Source of the DNA: Sphingomonas sp. BK345
GTDB lineage: Bacteria > Pseudomonadota > Alphaproteobacteria > Sphingomonadales > Sphingomonadaceae
DNA: 64,000 nt
Direction of reading: 5' to 3'
NCBI RefSeq assembly: GCF_014193845.1
Contig: NZ_JACHZX010000003.1
Location: 434,001 to 498,000, forward strand
Shown here: positions 43,650 through 51,841 of the stretch, one piece after another
Layout of the letters: each line of letters begins with the position of its first letter
Position numbering within the stretch: the stretch's first letter is position 1
The notes under the pieces: generated by a model
What the model was told of the DNA's origin: nothing
What the model saw: the letters and a program-made list of their open reading frames with translations, nothing else
Database searches by the model: none
Program-made: the position numbers and the translations under genes

Positions 43650-45911
43650 TCACACGAAGTGGAAACCGGTGTCGGTCCTGAGCAGGTGCGCCATGTCGAG
43701 CCCCTCGAGCAGGACCGAGCTGCCCGAGTCGATGGTCACGAGCACGCCGTCGTGATCCTGCGCCACCGTCGCGACCTTGCCGCCCTTCAGCAGCCCGGCG
43801 AGATCGAGCGTGTCGCCCGCGCCGAAGTCGGTGATCGTGGCATGACCGGCCTTGGTGAAGACGAATTTGTCGTTGCCGCCGCCGCCGGTGAGGATGTCGT
43901 CGCCGCCCATGCCGTTGAGCACGTTGTTGCCGCTGTTGCCGATCAGCGTGTTGGCCTGGCTGTTGCCGGTGGCGTTGATGTTGGCGGTGCCGGTCAGCGC
44001 CAGCGTCTCGACGAAGGTGCCCGCGAGATTGTAGCTCACCGAGGCGTAGACGGTGTCGTTGCCCTGCGCCTTGCCCTGCAACTCCACCACCTTGTCGCCG
44101 ACATTGTCGACATAATAGATGTCGTCACCGGCGCCGCCGGTCATCACGTCGGCACCACCGCGACCGTCCAGCACGTTGTTGCCGGCGTTGCCGAACAGCG
44201 AGTCGGCGCCGTCGCTGCCGAAGCCCGAGAGATCGGCCTTGCCGGTGAGGCGCAGCGTCTCGACGTTGGTGCCGGCGAGGTCGAAATTGACCGAGGCGTA
44301 GACGGTGTCGTTCCCCTCGCCGGCATTCTCGACGACCTGGTCGCCGACGTGATCGACGTAGTAGGTGTCGTTGCCGAGCCCGCCGACCATCAGGTCGGCG
44401 CCCGCCTTGCCGTCGAGCACGTTATTGCCCGCGTTGCCGTACAGGGCATTGTCCTGGCTGTTGCCGGTGGCGGTGAGGTCGGCGATGCCGGTGAGGTGGA
44501 GCGACTCGACGAAGGTGCCGGCGAGATTGTAGCTCACCGAGGCGTAGATCGTGTCGTCGCCCTCGTACTGCGCCTCGATCACCTTGTCGCCGACGTTGTC
44601 GACGTAATAGGTGTCGTTGCCGAGCCCGCCCGCCATCGTGTCGGCGCCGGCGCGGCCGTCGATCACGTTGTTCCCGTCATTGCCCGTGATCTTGTCGACG
44701 CCCGCGCTGCCATAGGCCTTCAGGTCGGCGGTGCCGGTGAGGCGCAGCGCCTCGACGTTGAGCCCCGCCATGTCGAAGTCGATCGACGCCTCGACGGTGT
44801 CATAGCCCTCGCCGGCTTTCTCGATCACCTTGTCGCCGACATTGTCGACGCGGTAGGTGTCATCCCCGGTGCCGCCGGTCATCTTGTCGGCGCCGGTGCC
44901 GCCGTCGAGCAGGTCGTTGCCCGCGCCGCCGTTGAGCACGTCATCGCCGGCGCGGCCGTGCAGGAAATCGTTGCCCGCGCCGCCCGAGAGCGTGTCGTTG
45001 CCGGCATGGCCGATCAGCATGTCGACGCCGCTGCCGCCGCTGCGGTTCACCACCGTCGTGTCGTTGGCGAAGGGGTCGATGCCCTGGCCGAAGATCGCCT
45101 GGAACACCTTGCCCGCGTTCGGATACTGGCCGTCGGAGAGGCGGCCCTTGAAGTCGGCGTTCGAGTTCCAGTAATTCTGGTAGGTGATGTTGTGGTCCTC
45201 GAACCACTGTGCCGCCATCTCGATGAAGGCGCCCGACGTGTCCGAGTTGACGCCCCACTCGCCGATCGCGGTGGGCTTGCCGTGTGCGTCGGCGAAATCC
45301 TGCTGCCACTGCAGGCCGTAGGGCTGATTGACGAAATAGTTGAACGCCGCGACCGGGTCCTTGGGATCCCACTGCGTGTTATAGTAGAAGTCGAGTCCGA
45401 TCACGTCGACGTACTTGTCGCCCGGGTAGACCGAAGCGACGTCCATGCCCTGGCTGCCGATGTTGGGCGTCCACTCGAACACGAACTTGTCCGAGACCGA
45501 GCGGAAGGTGTCGACGAACTGCTGGAACGCGCCGACATAGGCCTTCTCGTGGCCGTTGGCGGACCAGGGGAACCAGCCGTTGCCGTTCATTTCCCAGCCC
45601 AGCCGGATATGGATCTTGTCGTCGTCGGCGCCGATCGCCGCCATATCCTTGGCGAGCGTGCGATAATTGTTGTTGTACTGGCCCTTCGCCGCATTCTCCA
45701 GGGTCGCGCCCCAAGGGATGAGGCCGATCGACCATTTGATATCGACGTCGGCCCCGGCGACCTGCTGCGCGATCCACTTCGGCGACTCGTTGAAGTCCCA
45801 CCAGCTGCCGAAGCCGCCGACCAGCTGGATCGCGTCGAGATGGCTGTTCAGCCAGGCCGCGTTCTGCGTGACCGAGTTCATGCTATTGTCGATGTAAACG
45901 GAGTTCTGCAT
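43650..45911 (-). CDS. Secreted GH26-like glycanase with C-terminal RTX repeats
   Basis: A 753-residue protein with no N-terminal signal. Residues about 20-280 form a TIM-barrel glycosidase. IHIRLGWEMNGNGWFPW (Glu107) matches the GH26 acid/base site and PTAIGEWGVNSD (Glu218) the nucleophile site. The remainder is RTX: glycine-rich nonapeptides (HAGNDTLSG, GAGNDFLHG, RAGDDVLNG, GAGNDLLDG) and four 82-residue units between 352 and 681. The C-terminal FVFTKAGHATITDFGAG region closes it. RTX proteins leave by type I secretion using an uncleaved C-terminal signal and fold on calcium. GH26 enzymes include beta-mannanases and other glucanases; the true polymer is unknown. Confidence 0.85.
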   Translation of the reverse strand: MQNSVYIDNSMNSVTQNAAWLNSHLDAIQLVGGFGSWWDFNESPKWIAQQVAGADVDIKWSIGLIPWGATLENAAKGQYNNNYRTLAKDMAAIGADDDKIHIRLGWEMNGNGWFPWSANGHEKAYVGAFQQFVDTFRSVSDKFVFEWTPNIGSQGMDVASVYPGDKYVDVIGLDFYYNTQWDPKDPVAAFNYFVNQPYGLQWQQDFADAHGKPTAIGEWGVNSDTSGAFIEMAAQWFEDHNITYQNYWNSNADFKGRLSDGQYPNAGKVFQAIFGQGIDPFANDTTVVNRSGGSGVDMLIGHAGNDTLSGGAGNDFLHGRAGDDVLNGGAGNDLLDGGTGADKMTGGTGDDTYRVDNVGDKVIEKAGEGYDTVEASIDFDMAGLNVEALRLTGTADLKAYGSAGVDKITGNDGNNVIDGRAGADTMAGGLGNDTYYVDNVGDKVIEAQYEGDDTIYASVSYNLAGTFVESLHLTGIADLTATGNSQDNALYGNAGNNVLDGKAGADLMVGGLGNDTYYVDHVGDQVVENAGEGNDTVYASVNFDLAGTNVETLRLTGKADLSGFGSDGADSLFGNAGNNVLDGRGGADVMTGGAGDDIYYVDNVGDKVVELQGKAQGNDTVYASVSYNLAGTFVETLALTGTANINATGNSQANTLIGNSGNNVLNGMGGDDILTGGGGNDKFVFTKAGHATITDFGAGDTLDLAGLLKGGKVATVAQDHDGVLVTIDSGSSVLLEGLDMAHLLRTDTGFHFV
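43869..44858 (-). repeat. Four tandem 246-base coding repeats in the RTX glycanase
   Basis: The protein repeats begin TYRVDNVGDKVIEK, TYYVDNVGDKVIEA, TYYVDHVGDQVVEN and IYYVDNVGDKVVEL. They are spaced by exactly 82 residues in the first three, with two extra residues in the fourth. Each unit has an ASVSYNLAGTFVESL-type strand block and ends in GNNVLDGKAGADLM-type RTX turns. The pattern implies repeated duplication of one module. Confidence 0.85.
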
Positions 45912-46081
45912 TGTCGTCGCCCAATCCAGAGGTGATCTGATGGAGCGGCTATTACGGGACGAGCATGGAAAGCTTCGTCACCGAACGAGGTTAAATGGAA
46001 TTTACTAGTGAACGAACGTCAATCTTTTTCGGCTCTGCTTCGTGACATGAGCGCAATGGTGCGTGCTGATCCAGGTGGTGG
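45912..46081. promoter_or_regulatory. Upstream region of the ATP-grasp/LLM/ABC operon and divergent RTX glycanase
   Basis: This is the most AT-rich stretch nearby (GGTTAAATGGAATTTACTAG and CAATCTTTTTCGGCTC). It must carry the promoters of two divergent transcripts. I could not assign sigma-70 boxes with confidence and see no recognised riboswitch fold. Confidence 0.4.
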
Positions 46082-46168
46082 ATGCCCCGCCCAGCGAAGC
46101 TGCTGCCCAAGCCGAGCTACCGCGCCGGCAAGCCGATCTATGCCGCCAGCGCTCACCCCGCGCGCTAG
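46082..46168 (+). CDS. Candidate 28-residue peptide gene upstream of ATP-grasp gene
   Basis: The ORF encodes MPRPAKLLPKPSYRAGKPIY followed by AASAHPAR. It starts with ATG 46082 just after AGGTGG and stops at TAG. By my count 25 of 28 codons end in G or C, against about 20 and 18 of 28 for the other two forward frames over the same bases, which is the bias expected of a real gene here. It is basic and proline-rich and has no signal peptide. It lies 28 bases upstream of the ATP-grasp gene. It could be a leader peptide or a substrate peptide for the operon enzymes; both are inference. Confidence 0.4.
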   Translation: MPRPAKLLPKPSYRAGKPIYAASAHPAR

Positions 46169-46196
46169 CCCTCGCCGCTCGCGTGACCAGGACCGT

Positions 46197-47108
46197 ATGA
46201 CCGATCTCACCATCCTCTACGAGCACCCGCAGTGGTTCCGCCCGCTGTTCGCCGCGCTCGATCGTCGCGGCATCGGCTATGACGCGGTCCACGCCGACGG
46301 CCTCGCCTTCGACCCCGCCGGCGCGGCGCCCTCGCCGCTGGTGTTCAACCGGATCGCGATGTCGAGCTTCCTGCGCGCGGCCGAGCATCCGATCTTCCAC
46401 GCCGCGGCGGCGCTGGCGCACTGGGAGTCGCGCGGCGCGCGCGTGCTCAACGGCGCCGGCGCGCTGGCGATCGACTCGTCCAAGGCGCGCCAACTCTCGC
46501 TGATCGCCGGGCTGGGGCTTGCCATTCCCGCCACGCGTGTCGTGCACCGCGCCGCCGACCTGCCGGCCGCCGCGGCGGATCTGCGCTTCCCGATCGTGGT
46601 CAAAGCGAACATCGGCGGCTCCGGCGCCGGGATCGCGCGCTACGACGATGCCGAAGCGCTCGCCGCCGCGGTGGCGGAGGGCAGTGTGCCCGACAGCATC
46701 GACCGGGTGCTGCTCGCGCAGGAATATGCGCCGTTGCGCGGCGGCACGATCACGCGCGTCGAGACGCTCGGCGGGCGCTATCTCTACGCCATCGCGGTCG
46801 ACGGCGGCGGCGGCTTCGACCTGTGCCCCGCGGACGCCTGCGCGGTTCCCGGCCGCCCGAGCGTGACGATGACGCGCGTCGAGCCCGACGCCGCCACGAT
46901 CGCCGCGGCCGAGGCGATCGTACAGCGTGCGGGCATCGACGTCGGCGGGGTCGAGCTGCTGGTCGACGACCGCGACGGGACGTCGCGCTTCTACGACATC
47001 AACGCGCTCTCCAACTTCGTCGCCGACCCGCTCACCGTGCTGGGCTGGGACCCGCACGAGCGGCTGGTCGACTGGCTGGCCGAGCGGCTGCTAGAGGCAC
47101 GCGCGTGA
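46197..47108 (+). CDS. RimK-like ATP-grasp ligase
   Basis: A 303-residue protein starting at ATG 46197; a longer in-frame start at 46008 gives Pro/Ser/Arg-rich sequence unlike the family. The central ATP-grasp core has RFPIVVKANIGGSGAGIARYD (glycine-rich loop), LAQEYAPLRGGTITRVETL and the metal-binding RFYDINALSNFVADP. The fold activates a carboxylate as acyl phosphate and joins it to an amine or thiol, as in RimK-type amino-acid ligases. Its stop overlaps the next gene as GTGA. The substrate is unknown; the neighbouring monooxygenase and Met-type importer suggest a sulfur- or amino-acid-derived compound. Confidence 0.82.
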   Translation: MTDLTILYEHPQWFRPLFAALDRRGIGYDAVHADGLAFDPAGAAPSPLVFNRIAMSSFLRAAEHPIFHAAAALAHWESRGARVLNGAGALAIDSSKARQLSLIAGLGLAIPATRVVHRAADLPAAAADLRFPIVVKANIGGSGAGIARYDDAEALAAAVAEGSVPDSIDRVLLAQEYAPLRGGTITRVETLGGRYLYAIAVDGGGGFDLCPADACAVPGRPSVTMTRVEPDAATIAAAEAIVQRAGIDVGGVELLVDDRDGTSRFYDINALSNFVADPLTVLGWDPHERLVDWLAERLLEARA

Positions 47109-48121
47109 GATACGGTTATTGGACTCCCGTCTTCGGCGGCTGGCTGCGCAACGTACCCGACGAGGATATGGCCGCGACCTGGGAATATACGCGCGATCTC
47201 ACCCGGAACGCCGAGCGCTGGGGCTATGACCTCACCTTGATCGCCGAGCTCAACCTCAACGACATCAAGGGCATCGACCAGCCCGCGCTCGACGCCTGGT
47301 CGACCGCCGCGGCGCTGGCGGCGCTGACCGAGACGATCGAGCTGATGGTCGCGGTCCGCCCCAACTTCCATCACCCGGCGCTGTTCGCGAAAGCGGCGGC
47401 GAACATCGACCGGATCGCGGGCGGGCGGCTCGCGCTCAACGTCGTGTCGAGCTGGTGGGCCGACGAGGCGCGGCAGTACGGCCTCCAGTTCGACCAGCAC
47501 GACGACCGCTACGCGCGCACCAGCGAGTGGCTGCGCGTGGTCGACGGGCTGTGGACCGAGGAGCGCTTCAGCTTTGCGGGCGACTTCTACCGCACCGAGG
47601 AGGCGATCTGCGCGCCCAAGCCGCTCAAGCGCCCGATCGTCTATGCCGGCGGCGAGAGCGAGAAGGCCAAGGCAATGATCGCGGCGCAGTGCGACGCCTA
47701 TGTCATGCACGGCGACCCCGCCGCCGCGATCGCGCCCAAGATCGCGGACATGCGCGCGCGCCGCGCGGCCGCGGGCGGCCCGCCGATGCAGTACGGCATG
47801 GCGGCCTATGCGATCGTGCGCGACAGCGAGGCCGAGGCCAAGCGCGAGCTGGAGCGGATCACCAACGTCGCCGAGCTGCCCGCGGGCTACGCCAATTTCG
47901 ACCAGTGGCTGTCGGGCACGCAGCTGGAACGCGAGCTCAAGCTGCAGGAATATGCGGTATCCAACCGCGGTTTGCGCCCTAACTTGGTCGGCACGCCCGA
48001 GCAGCTCAAGGAGCGGATCGCCGAATATGAGGCGGCCGGGCTCGACCTGCTGCTGCTCCAGATGAGCCCGCAGGCGGAGGAGATGGAGCGTTTCGCCGCG
48101 CAGGTGATGGGCACCGCATGA
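47105..48121 (+). CDS. LLM-class flavin-dependent monooxygenase (SsuD/SfnG-like)
   Basis: A 338-residue TIM-barrel oxygenase starting at GTG 47105. It begins [20 protein letters not shown], then [17 protein letters not shown] sequence. [40 protein letters not shown] and [20 protein letters not shown] match dimethylsulfone and alkanesulfonate monooxygenases, which use FMNH2 to split C-S bonds. No flavin reductase is adjacent, so reduced FMN must come from elsewhere. Coupled by ATGA to metN. The organosulfur substrate is inferred only from family and importer. Confidence 0.88.
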   Translation: MRYGYWTPVFGGWLRNVPDEDMAATWEYTRDLTRNAERWGYDLTLIAELNLNDIKGIDQPALDAWSTAAALAALTETIELMVAVRPNFHHPALFAKAAANIDRIAGGRLALNVVSSWWADEARQYGLQFDQHDDRYARTSEWLRVVDGLWTEERFSFAGDFYRTEEAICAPKPLKRPIVYAGGESEKAKAMIAAQCDAYVMHGDPAAAIAPKIADMRARRAAAGGPPMQYGMAAYAIVRDSEAEAKRELERITNVAELPAGYANFDQWLSGTQLERELKLQEYAVSNRGLRPNLVGTPEQLKERIAEYEAAGLDLLLLQMSPQAEEMERFAAQVMGTA

Positions 48122-48846
48122 TCGCGCTGGAGCGTGTCTCCAAGACCTTCCCCGACGGCACGCTCGCGCTCGACGAGGTGACGCTGGAGGTGCCGCGCGG
48201 CTCGGTGTTCGGCGTGATCGGTCGCTCGGGCGCGGGCAAGTCGACGCTCCTGCGGCTGCTCAACGGGCTGGAGCGCGCGAGCGCGGGCGAGGTGCGCGTC
48301 GACGGCGCGGCTCTGTCGACGCTCGACGCCGCCGGGCTGCGCGCATTGCGGCGGCGCGTCGGCATGATCTTCCAGTCGTTCGGGCTGCTCGCCAACCGCA
48401 CCGTCGCGGGCAACGTCGCGCTCCCGCTCGCGCTCGCCGGCGTGCCCCGTGCCGAGCAGGACGGGCGTGTCGCCGCGCTGCTCGCGCGCGTCGGGCTGGC
48501 GGACAAGGCCGGCGTCTATCCGGCGCGGCTCTCGGGCGGGCAGCGCCAGCGCGTCGGCATCGCGCGCGCGCTCGCCACCCGGCCCGACATCCTGCTGTGC
48601 GACGAGGCGACCAGCGCGCTCGATCCCGAGACGACACGCTCGGTGCTGGCGCTGCTGGGCGAGCTCAACCGCGAGCTCGGGCTGACGATCGTGCTGATCA
48701 CGCACGAGCTCTCGGTGGTGCGCGCGATCTGCGACCATGTTGCGGTGATCGACCGCGGTCGCGTGGTGGAGAGCGGCGCGACCGAGGCGGTGCTCGGCGA
48801 CGCGCGCCACGCCGCCACGCTGGCGCTGCTGGGCGAGGCGGCGTGA
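48118..48846 (+). CDS. metN: Methionine-type ABC importer ATP-binding protein, short form
   Basis: A 242-residue ABC ATPase. Walker A is GRSGAGKST, the Q-loop lies in [15 protein letters not shown], the signature is [15 protein letters not shown], Walker B is [15 protein letters not shown] and the switch histidine is in LITHELSVV. These match MetN/AbcD. Typical MetN is about 340 residues because of a C-terminal NIL domain that binds methionine and inhibits transport; that domain is absent. It overlaps its neighbours at both ends (ATGA, GTGA). Confidence 0.9.
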   Translation: MIALERVSKTFPDGTLALDEVTLEVPRGSVFGVIGRSGAGKSTLLRLLNGLERASAGEVRVDGAALSTLDAAGLRALRRRVGMIFQSFGLLANRTVAGNVALPLALAGVPRAEQDGRVAALLARVGLADKAGVYPARLSGGQRQRVGIARALATRPDILLCDEATSALDPETTRSVLALLGELNRELGLTIVLITHELSVVRAICDHVAVIDRGRVVESGATEAVLGDARHAATLALLGEAA

Positions 48847-49508
48847 GCGGCTGGTTCGGCAACGTGGTGTGGGGCGACATCGCGGTCGCGACGCGTGACA
48901 CGCTGGTGATGCTCGGCGCCTCGCTCGCGCTGACGATCGTGCTTGGCGTGCCGCTCGGCGTGCTGCTGTTCCTCACCGATCGCGGCCAGCTGGCCGAGCG
49001 GCGCTGGCTCAACCGCGCCGCCGGCGTGGTGGTCAACGTGCTGCGCTCGATCCCCTTCGTGATCCTGCTGATCGTGATGATCCCGCTGACCTTGCTGCTG
49101 GTCGGCACCTCGCTCGGCGTCGCCGGCGCGATCCCGCCGCTGGTGGTCGGCGCGGCGCCCTTCTACGCGCGGCTGGTCGAGCAGGCGCTGCGCGACATCC
49201 CGCGCGCCACCATCGAGGCGGCGCAGGCGATGGGGGCGACGCGCTGGCAGATCGTCACGCGCGCGCTGCTGCCCGAGGCGCTGCCCGGGCTCGTCTCGGG
49301 CGCGACCGTCACCGCGGTGGCGCTGGTCTCGTTCACCGCGATGGCGGGGGTGGTCGGCGCCGGCGGGCTCGGCGATCTCGCGATCCGCTACGGCTATCAG
49401 CGCTTCCAGACCGACGTGATGCTCGTCACCGTCGCGCTGCTGGTGGCGCTGGTGCAGCTTCTCCAATGGGGCGGCGACGCGCTGGCGCGCCGGCTCGACC
49501 ACCGCTGA
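48843..49508 (+). CDS. metI: Methionine-type ABC importer permease
   Basis: A 221-residue permease with five predicted helices, starting at GTG 48843. The cytoplasmic EAA-like loop [20 protein letters not shown] is the contact site for the ATPase. [18 protein letters not shown] and the C-terminal [20 protein letters not shown] are typical of MetI. It forms a dimer in the inner membrane with two MetN subunits. It is translationally coupled to metN and followed by metQ. Confidence 0.92.
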   Translation: MSGWFGNVVWGDIAVATRDTLVMLGASLALTIVLGVPLGVLLFLTDRGQLAERRWLNRAAGVVVNVLRSIPFVILLIVMIPLTLLLVGTSLGVAGAIPPLVVGAAPFYARLVEQALRDIPRATIEAAQAMGATRWQIVTRALLPEALPGLVSGATVTAVALVSFTAMAGVVGAGGLGDLAIRYGYQRFQTDVMLVTVALLVALVQLLQWGGDALARRLDHR

Positions 49509-49516
49509 GGACCGAC

Positions 49517-50329
49517 ATGATCCACCGCCGCTTGCTGCTCTCCACGCTTCCCGCGCTGCTGCTCGCCGCCTGCGGCGGGGGCGGAAGCGGGAATGGGGGC
49601 AAGGGCGACGGCGCGACGCTCACCGTCGCCGCGACCGCGGTGCCGCATGCCGAGATCCTCGCGCAGGTGAAGCCGGTGCTGGCGAAGGAAGGCGTCGACC
49701 TCGATGTGCGGGTGTTCAACGACTATGTCCAGCCGAACCTCCAGGTCGACCAGGGGCAGATCGACGTCAATTACTTCGAGACCAAGCCGTATCTCGACCA
49801 GTTCAACCGCGAGCGCGGGACCAAGCTGGTGCCGATCGCGGGCGTGCATGTCGAGCCGCTCGGCGCTTATTCGCGTCGCTGGAAGACGCTGGCGCAGTTG
49901 CCGCAGGGCGCCAGCGTGGCGATCCCCAACGAGCCGAGCAACGGCGGACGCGCGCTCCAGCTGCTCCAGAAGGCGGGACTGATCCGGTTGAGGAACCCCG
50001 CCGACCCGCTCGCCACGATCCGCGACGTCGCGAGCAATCCCAAGGCGCTGCAGTTCCGCGAGCTGGAGGCGGCGACGCTGCCGCGCGTGCTGGGCGAGGT
50101 GGACCTGGCGATGATCAACACCAATTACGCGCTCGACGCCAAGCTCAACCCGGTGCGCGACGCGCTCGCGATCGAGGACAAGGACTCGCCCTACGTCAAT
50201 TACCTCGTCGGCCGCCCCGGCAGCGCCGACGACCCGCGCGTACGCAAGCTGGTGGCGGCGCTCCGCAGCCCGGCGACGAAGGCGTTCATCGAGACGACCT
50301 ACAAAGGCGCGGTGCTGCCGGCGTTCTGA
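49517..50329 (+). CDS. metQ: Methionine-type ABC importer substrate-binding lipoprotein
   Basis: A 270-residue protein starting at ATG 49517 after GAGG. The signal MIHRRLLLSTLPALLLAAC ends in the lipobox LLAAC, so it is anchored by lipid at the inner membrane. NlpA/MetQ-family stretches are LTVAATAVPHAEILAQVKPV, FNDYVQPNLQVDQGQIDVNY and VASNPKALQFRELEAATLPR. It captures D/L-methionine or a related sulfur compound. Last gene in the operon. Confidence 0.92.
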   Translation: MIHRRLLLSTLPALLLAACGGGGSGNGGKGDGATLTVAATAVPHAEILAQVKPVLAKEGVDLDVRVFNDYVQPNLQVDQGQIDVNYFETKPYLDQFNRERGTKLVPIAGVHVEPLGAYSRRWKTLAQLPQGASVAIPNEPSNGGRALQLLQKAGLIRLRNPADPLATIRDVASNPKALQFRELEAATLPRVLGEVDLAMINTNYALDAKLNPVRDALAIEDKDSPYVNYLVGRPGSADDPRVRKLVAALRSPATKAFIETTYKGAVLPAF

Positions 50330-50484
50330 GCGGGTCAGTTCTTTCCGTCACTTCACCGTCGACCCCGCCCCCGCGGGGATGACGGTGGGGCAAAGGTGAG
50401 GGGCGGGGATGACGTCTGCCGAAGCGGTGCCGCGCACTCACCTCCTGGTTCCCCTAGACCCGCCACCAACGCCCACGCGCACCC
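50330..50484. repeat. Short intergenic gap with half of a family B palindromic repeat
   Basis: GACCCCGCCCCCGCGGGGAT at 50361-50380, extended by GACGG, is one end of the family B unit, with the mate missing. No gene is evident in this 155-base gap between convergent genes. Confidence 0.5.
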
Positions 50485-51777
50485 TCACTCCCCGACGCGC
50501 AGCCGTGCCAGCTCGCGCTCGGGCGCACCGGCGGAGGCGGCGAAGAACTGGCGCAGCAGCGCGCGCTCATCCACGGTGAGATGCGGGTTCCAGGCGTCGA
50601 GGATCAGGATCGCGCGGGGCCGGTCGGAGCGGTTCCACGCCTCGTGCTCGATCGTGTCGTCGAACGCCCAGGCGCGGCCTTCCGCCCACTGGCGCGTTTC
50701 GCCGCCGACACGGAAGCCGCAGTCGGGCGGCACCACCAGCGGCAGATGGACGATCGCGCGCGCGTTGCTCACCCCGGTGTGCGCGGGCAGATGCGCGCCC
50801 GGCGCGAGGATGGAGAAGAACACCGTCGGCGTCCGCCCCGGCAGATCGGAGAGCGGCAGCGCCTCCACCACCGCGGCGGTGCGCGGCACACGCGCGCAGA
50901 CCGCGTCGTCGCGCCGGCCGTCGCGCCACAGATGGAGCGCGCCCCAGGCGAGCGAGCCGTCGAGCGCTGACCATTTGTTGCGCGGCGTCCCCGGCTTCAT
51001 CGCGACATAGGGGCGCAGCGCGTCGGCATCCTCGGCCAGCACGCGCAGCAGCTCGTCGCGGATCGTCGCGGTCTCGGCCTCGAGCCGGTCGAACCACGGG
51101 AACAGCTCGCGCGCGAAGAACTCGTCGGCGGGGAGGAAGGGGACGTGCAGCCCGGCGCAGTGGTTGGCGTAGATCTGGCGCCGGCCCAGCGCATGGTCGA
51201 CGCAGGCGTCGACGCGGCGCCGCGCGGCCGGCGCGAGCGCGGCGCGGGCCGGCGCCAGCGCGGCGTCGATCGCGGCCGCGAAGCCGGCGCGCTGCGTCGC
51301 GACATAGTCGCGCGCGTGCTCGAGCATCGCCTCGATCGCGGGCGAGCGCTCGTCGAGCAGCGCCGCCATCGTCAGCACGTTGCCCCAGCGCTCCGCCGCC
51401 TCGTCCCGCTCGCCTGCGCGCTCGTGCCACTCGGCCAGCCTGACGAGCGCCATGAAGTGGCGCTGGTCGATCGCCAGCGCGCCCTCCAGCGCGGCGCGCT
51501 CGGCCACGGCGTCGTCGCGCGAGCGATGCGCGCGCGCCAGATTCATCCACAGTTCCGGCGCGGCCGGATCGGCGGCGATCGCGCGCGTGAACCAGTCCGC
51601 CGCCGCCGCGAAGGCGCCGCGCGCGAGCGAGTCGACGCCGATCGCGTTGAGCGCCAGCGGATGCTCGGCCCCGTCCGCGACCGCGGCGTGGAACAGCCGC
51701 ACCGCCTCGTCGCGGCGGCCGGCGTCGCGCGCCGCGAGCGCGGCGGCGAGATGCTGCTGGGATCGGGCCGAGTTCAT
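50485..51777 (-). CDS. TPR-domain aspartyl/asparaginyl beta-hydroxylase-like protein
   Basis: A 430-residue protein. Residues about 1-170 are helical TPR-like repeats, such as EAVRLFHAAVADGAEHPLAL and ADWFTRAIAADPAAPELWMN. The C-terminal half is the Asp/Asn beta-hydroxylase fold of 2-oxoglutarate/Fe(II) oxygenases. FFSILAPGAHLPAHTGVSN gives the first metal-ligand histidine, HLPLVVPPDCGFRVGGETR the central strand, and FDDTIEHEAWNRSDRPRAIL the second histidine. In animals this domain hydroxylates EGF-like proteins; bacterial targets are mostly unknown. It is divergent from a sulfotransferase-like gene. Confidence 0.87.
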   Translation of the reverse strand: MNSARSQQHLAAALAARDAGRRDEAVRLFHAAVADGAEHPLALNAIGVDSLARGAFAAAADWFTRAIAADPAAPELWMNLARAHRSRDDAVAERAALEGALAIDQRHFMALVRLAEWHERAGERDEAAERWGNVLTMAALLDERSPAIEAMLEHARDYVATQRAGFAAAIDAALAPARAALAPAARRRVDACVDHALGRRQIYANHCAGLHVPFLPADEFFARELFPWFDRLEAETATIRDELLRVLAEDADALRPYVAMKPGTPRNKWSALDGSLAWGALHLWRDGRRDDAVCARVPRTAAVVEALPLSDLPGRTPTVFFSILAPGAHLPAHTGVSNARAIVHLPLVVPPDCGFRVGGETRQWAEGRAWAFDDTIEHEAWNRSDRPRAILILDAWNPHLTVDERALLRQFFAASAGAPERELARLRVGE

Positions 51778-51841
51778 AACATGGATGATAACCGATCACG
51801 CGGACTGGACAATCGCGCGCGTGCCGGCGCACAGCGCGGCG

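Noticed and set aside
43659..45935. 758-codon forward frame opposite the RTX glycanase
   Set aside because: Val/Ala/Asp-rich shadow of the RTX repeats.
45912..46081. SAM-type riboswitch before the Met-type importer operon
   Set aside because: No conserved stem arrangement could be recognised by eye; a covariance-model search would be needed to claim it.
46008..46196. Longer N-terminus for the ATP-grasp gene
   Set aside because: The added 63 residues are Pro/Ser/Arg-rich with poor third-position bias; ATG 46197 matches the family start.
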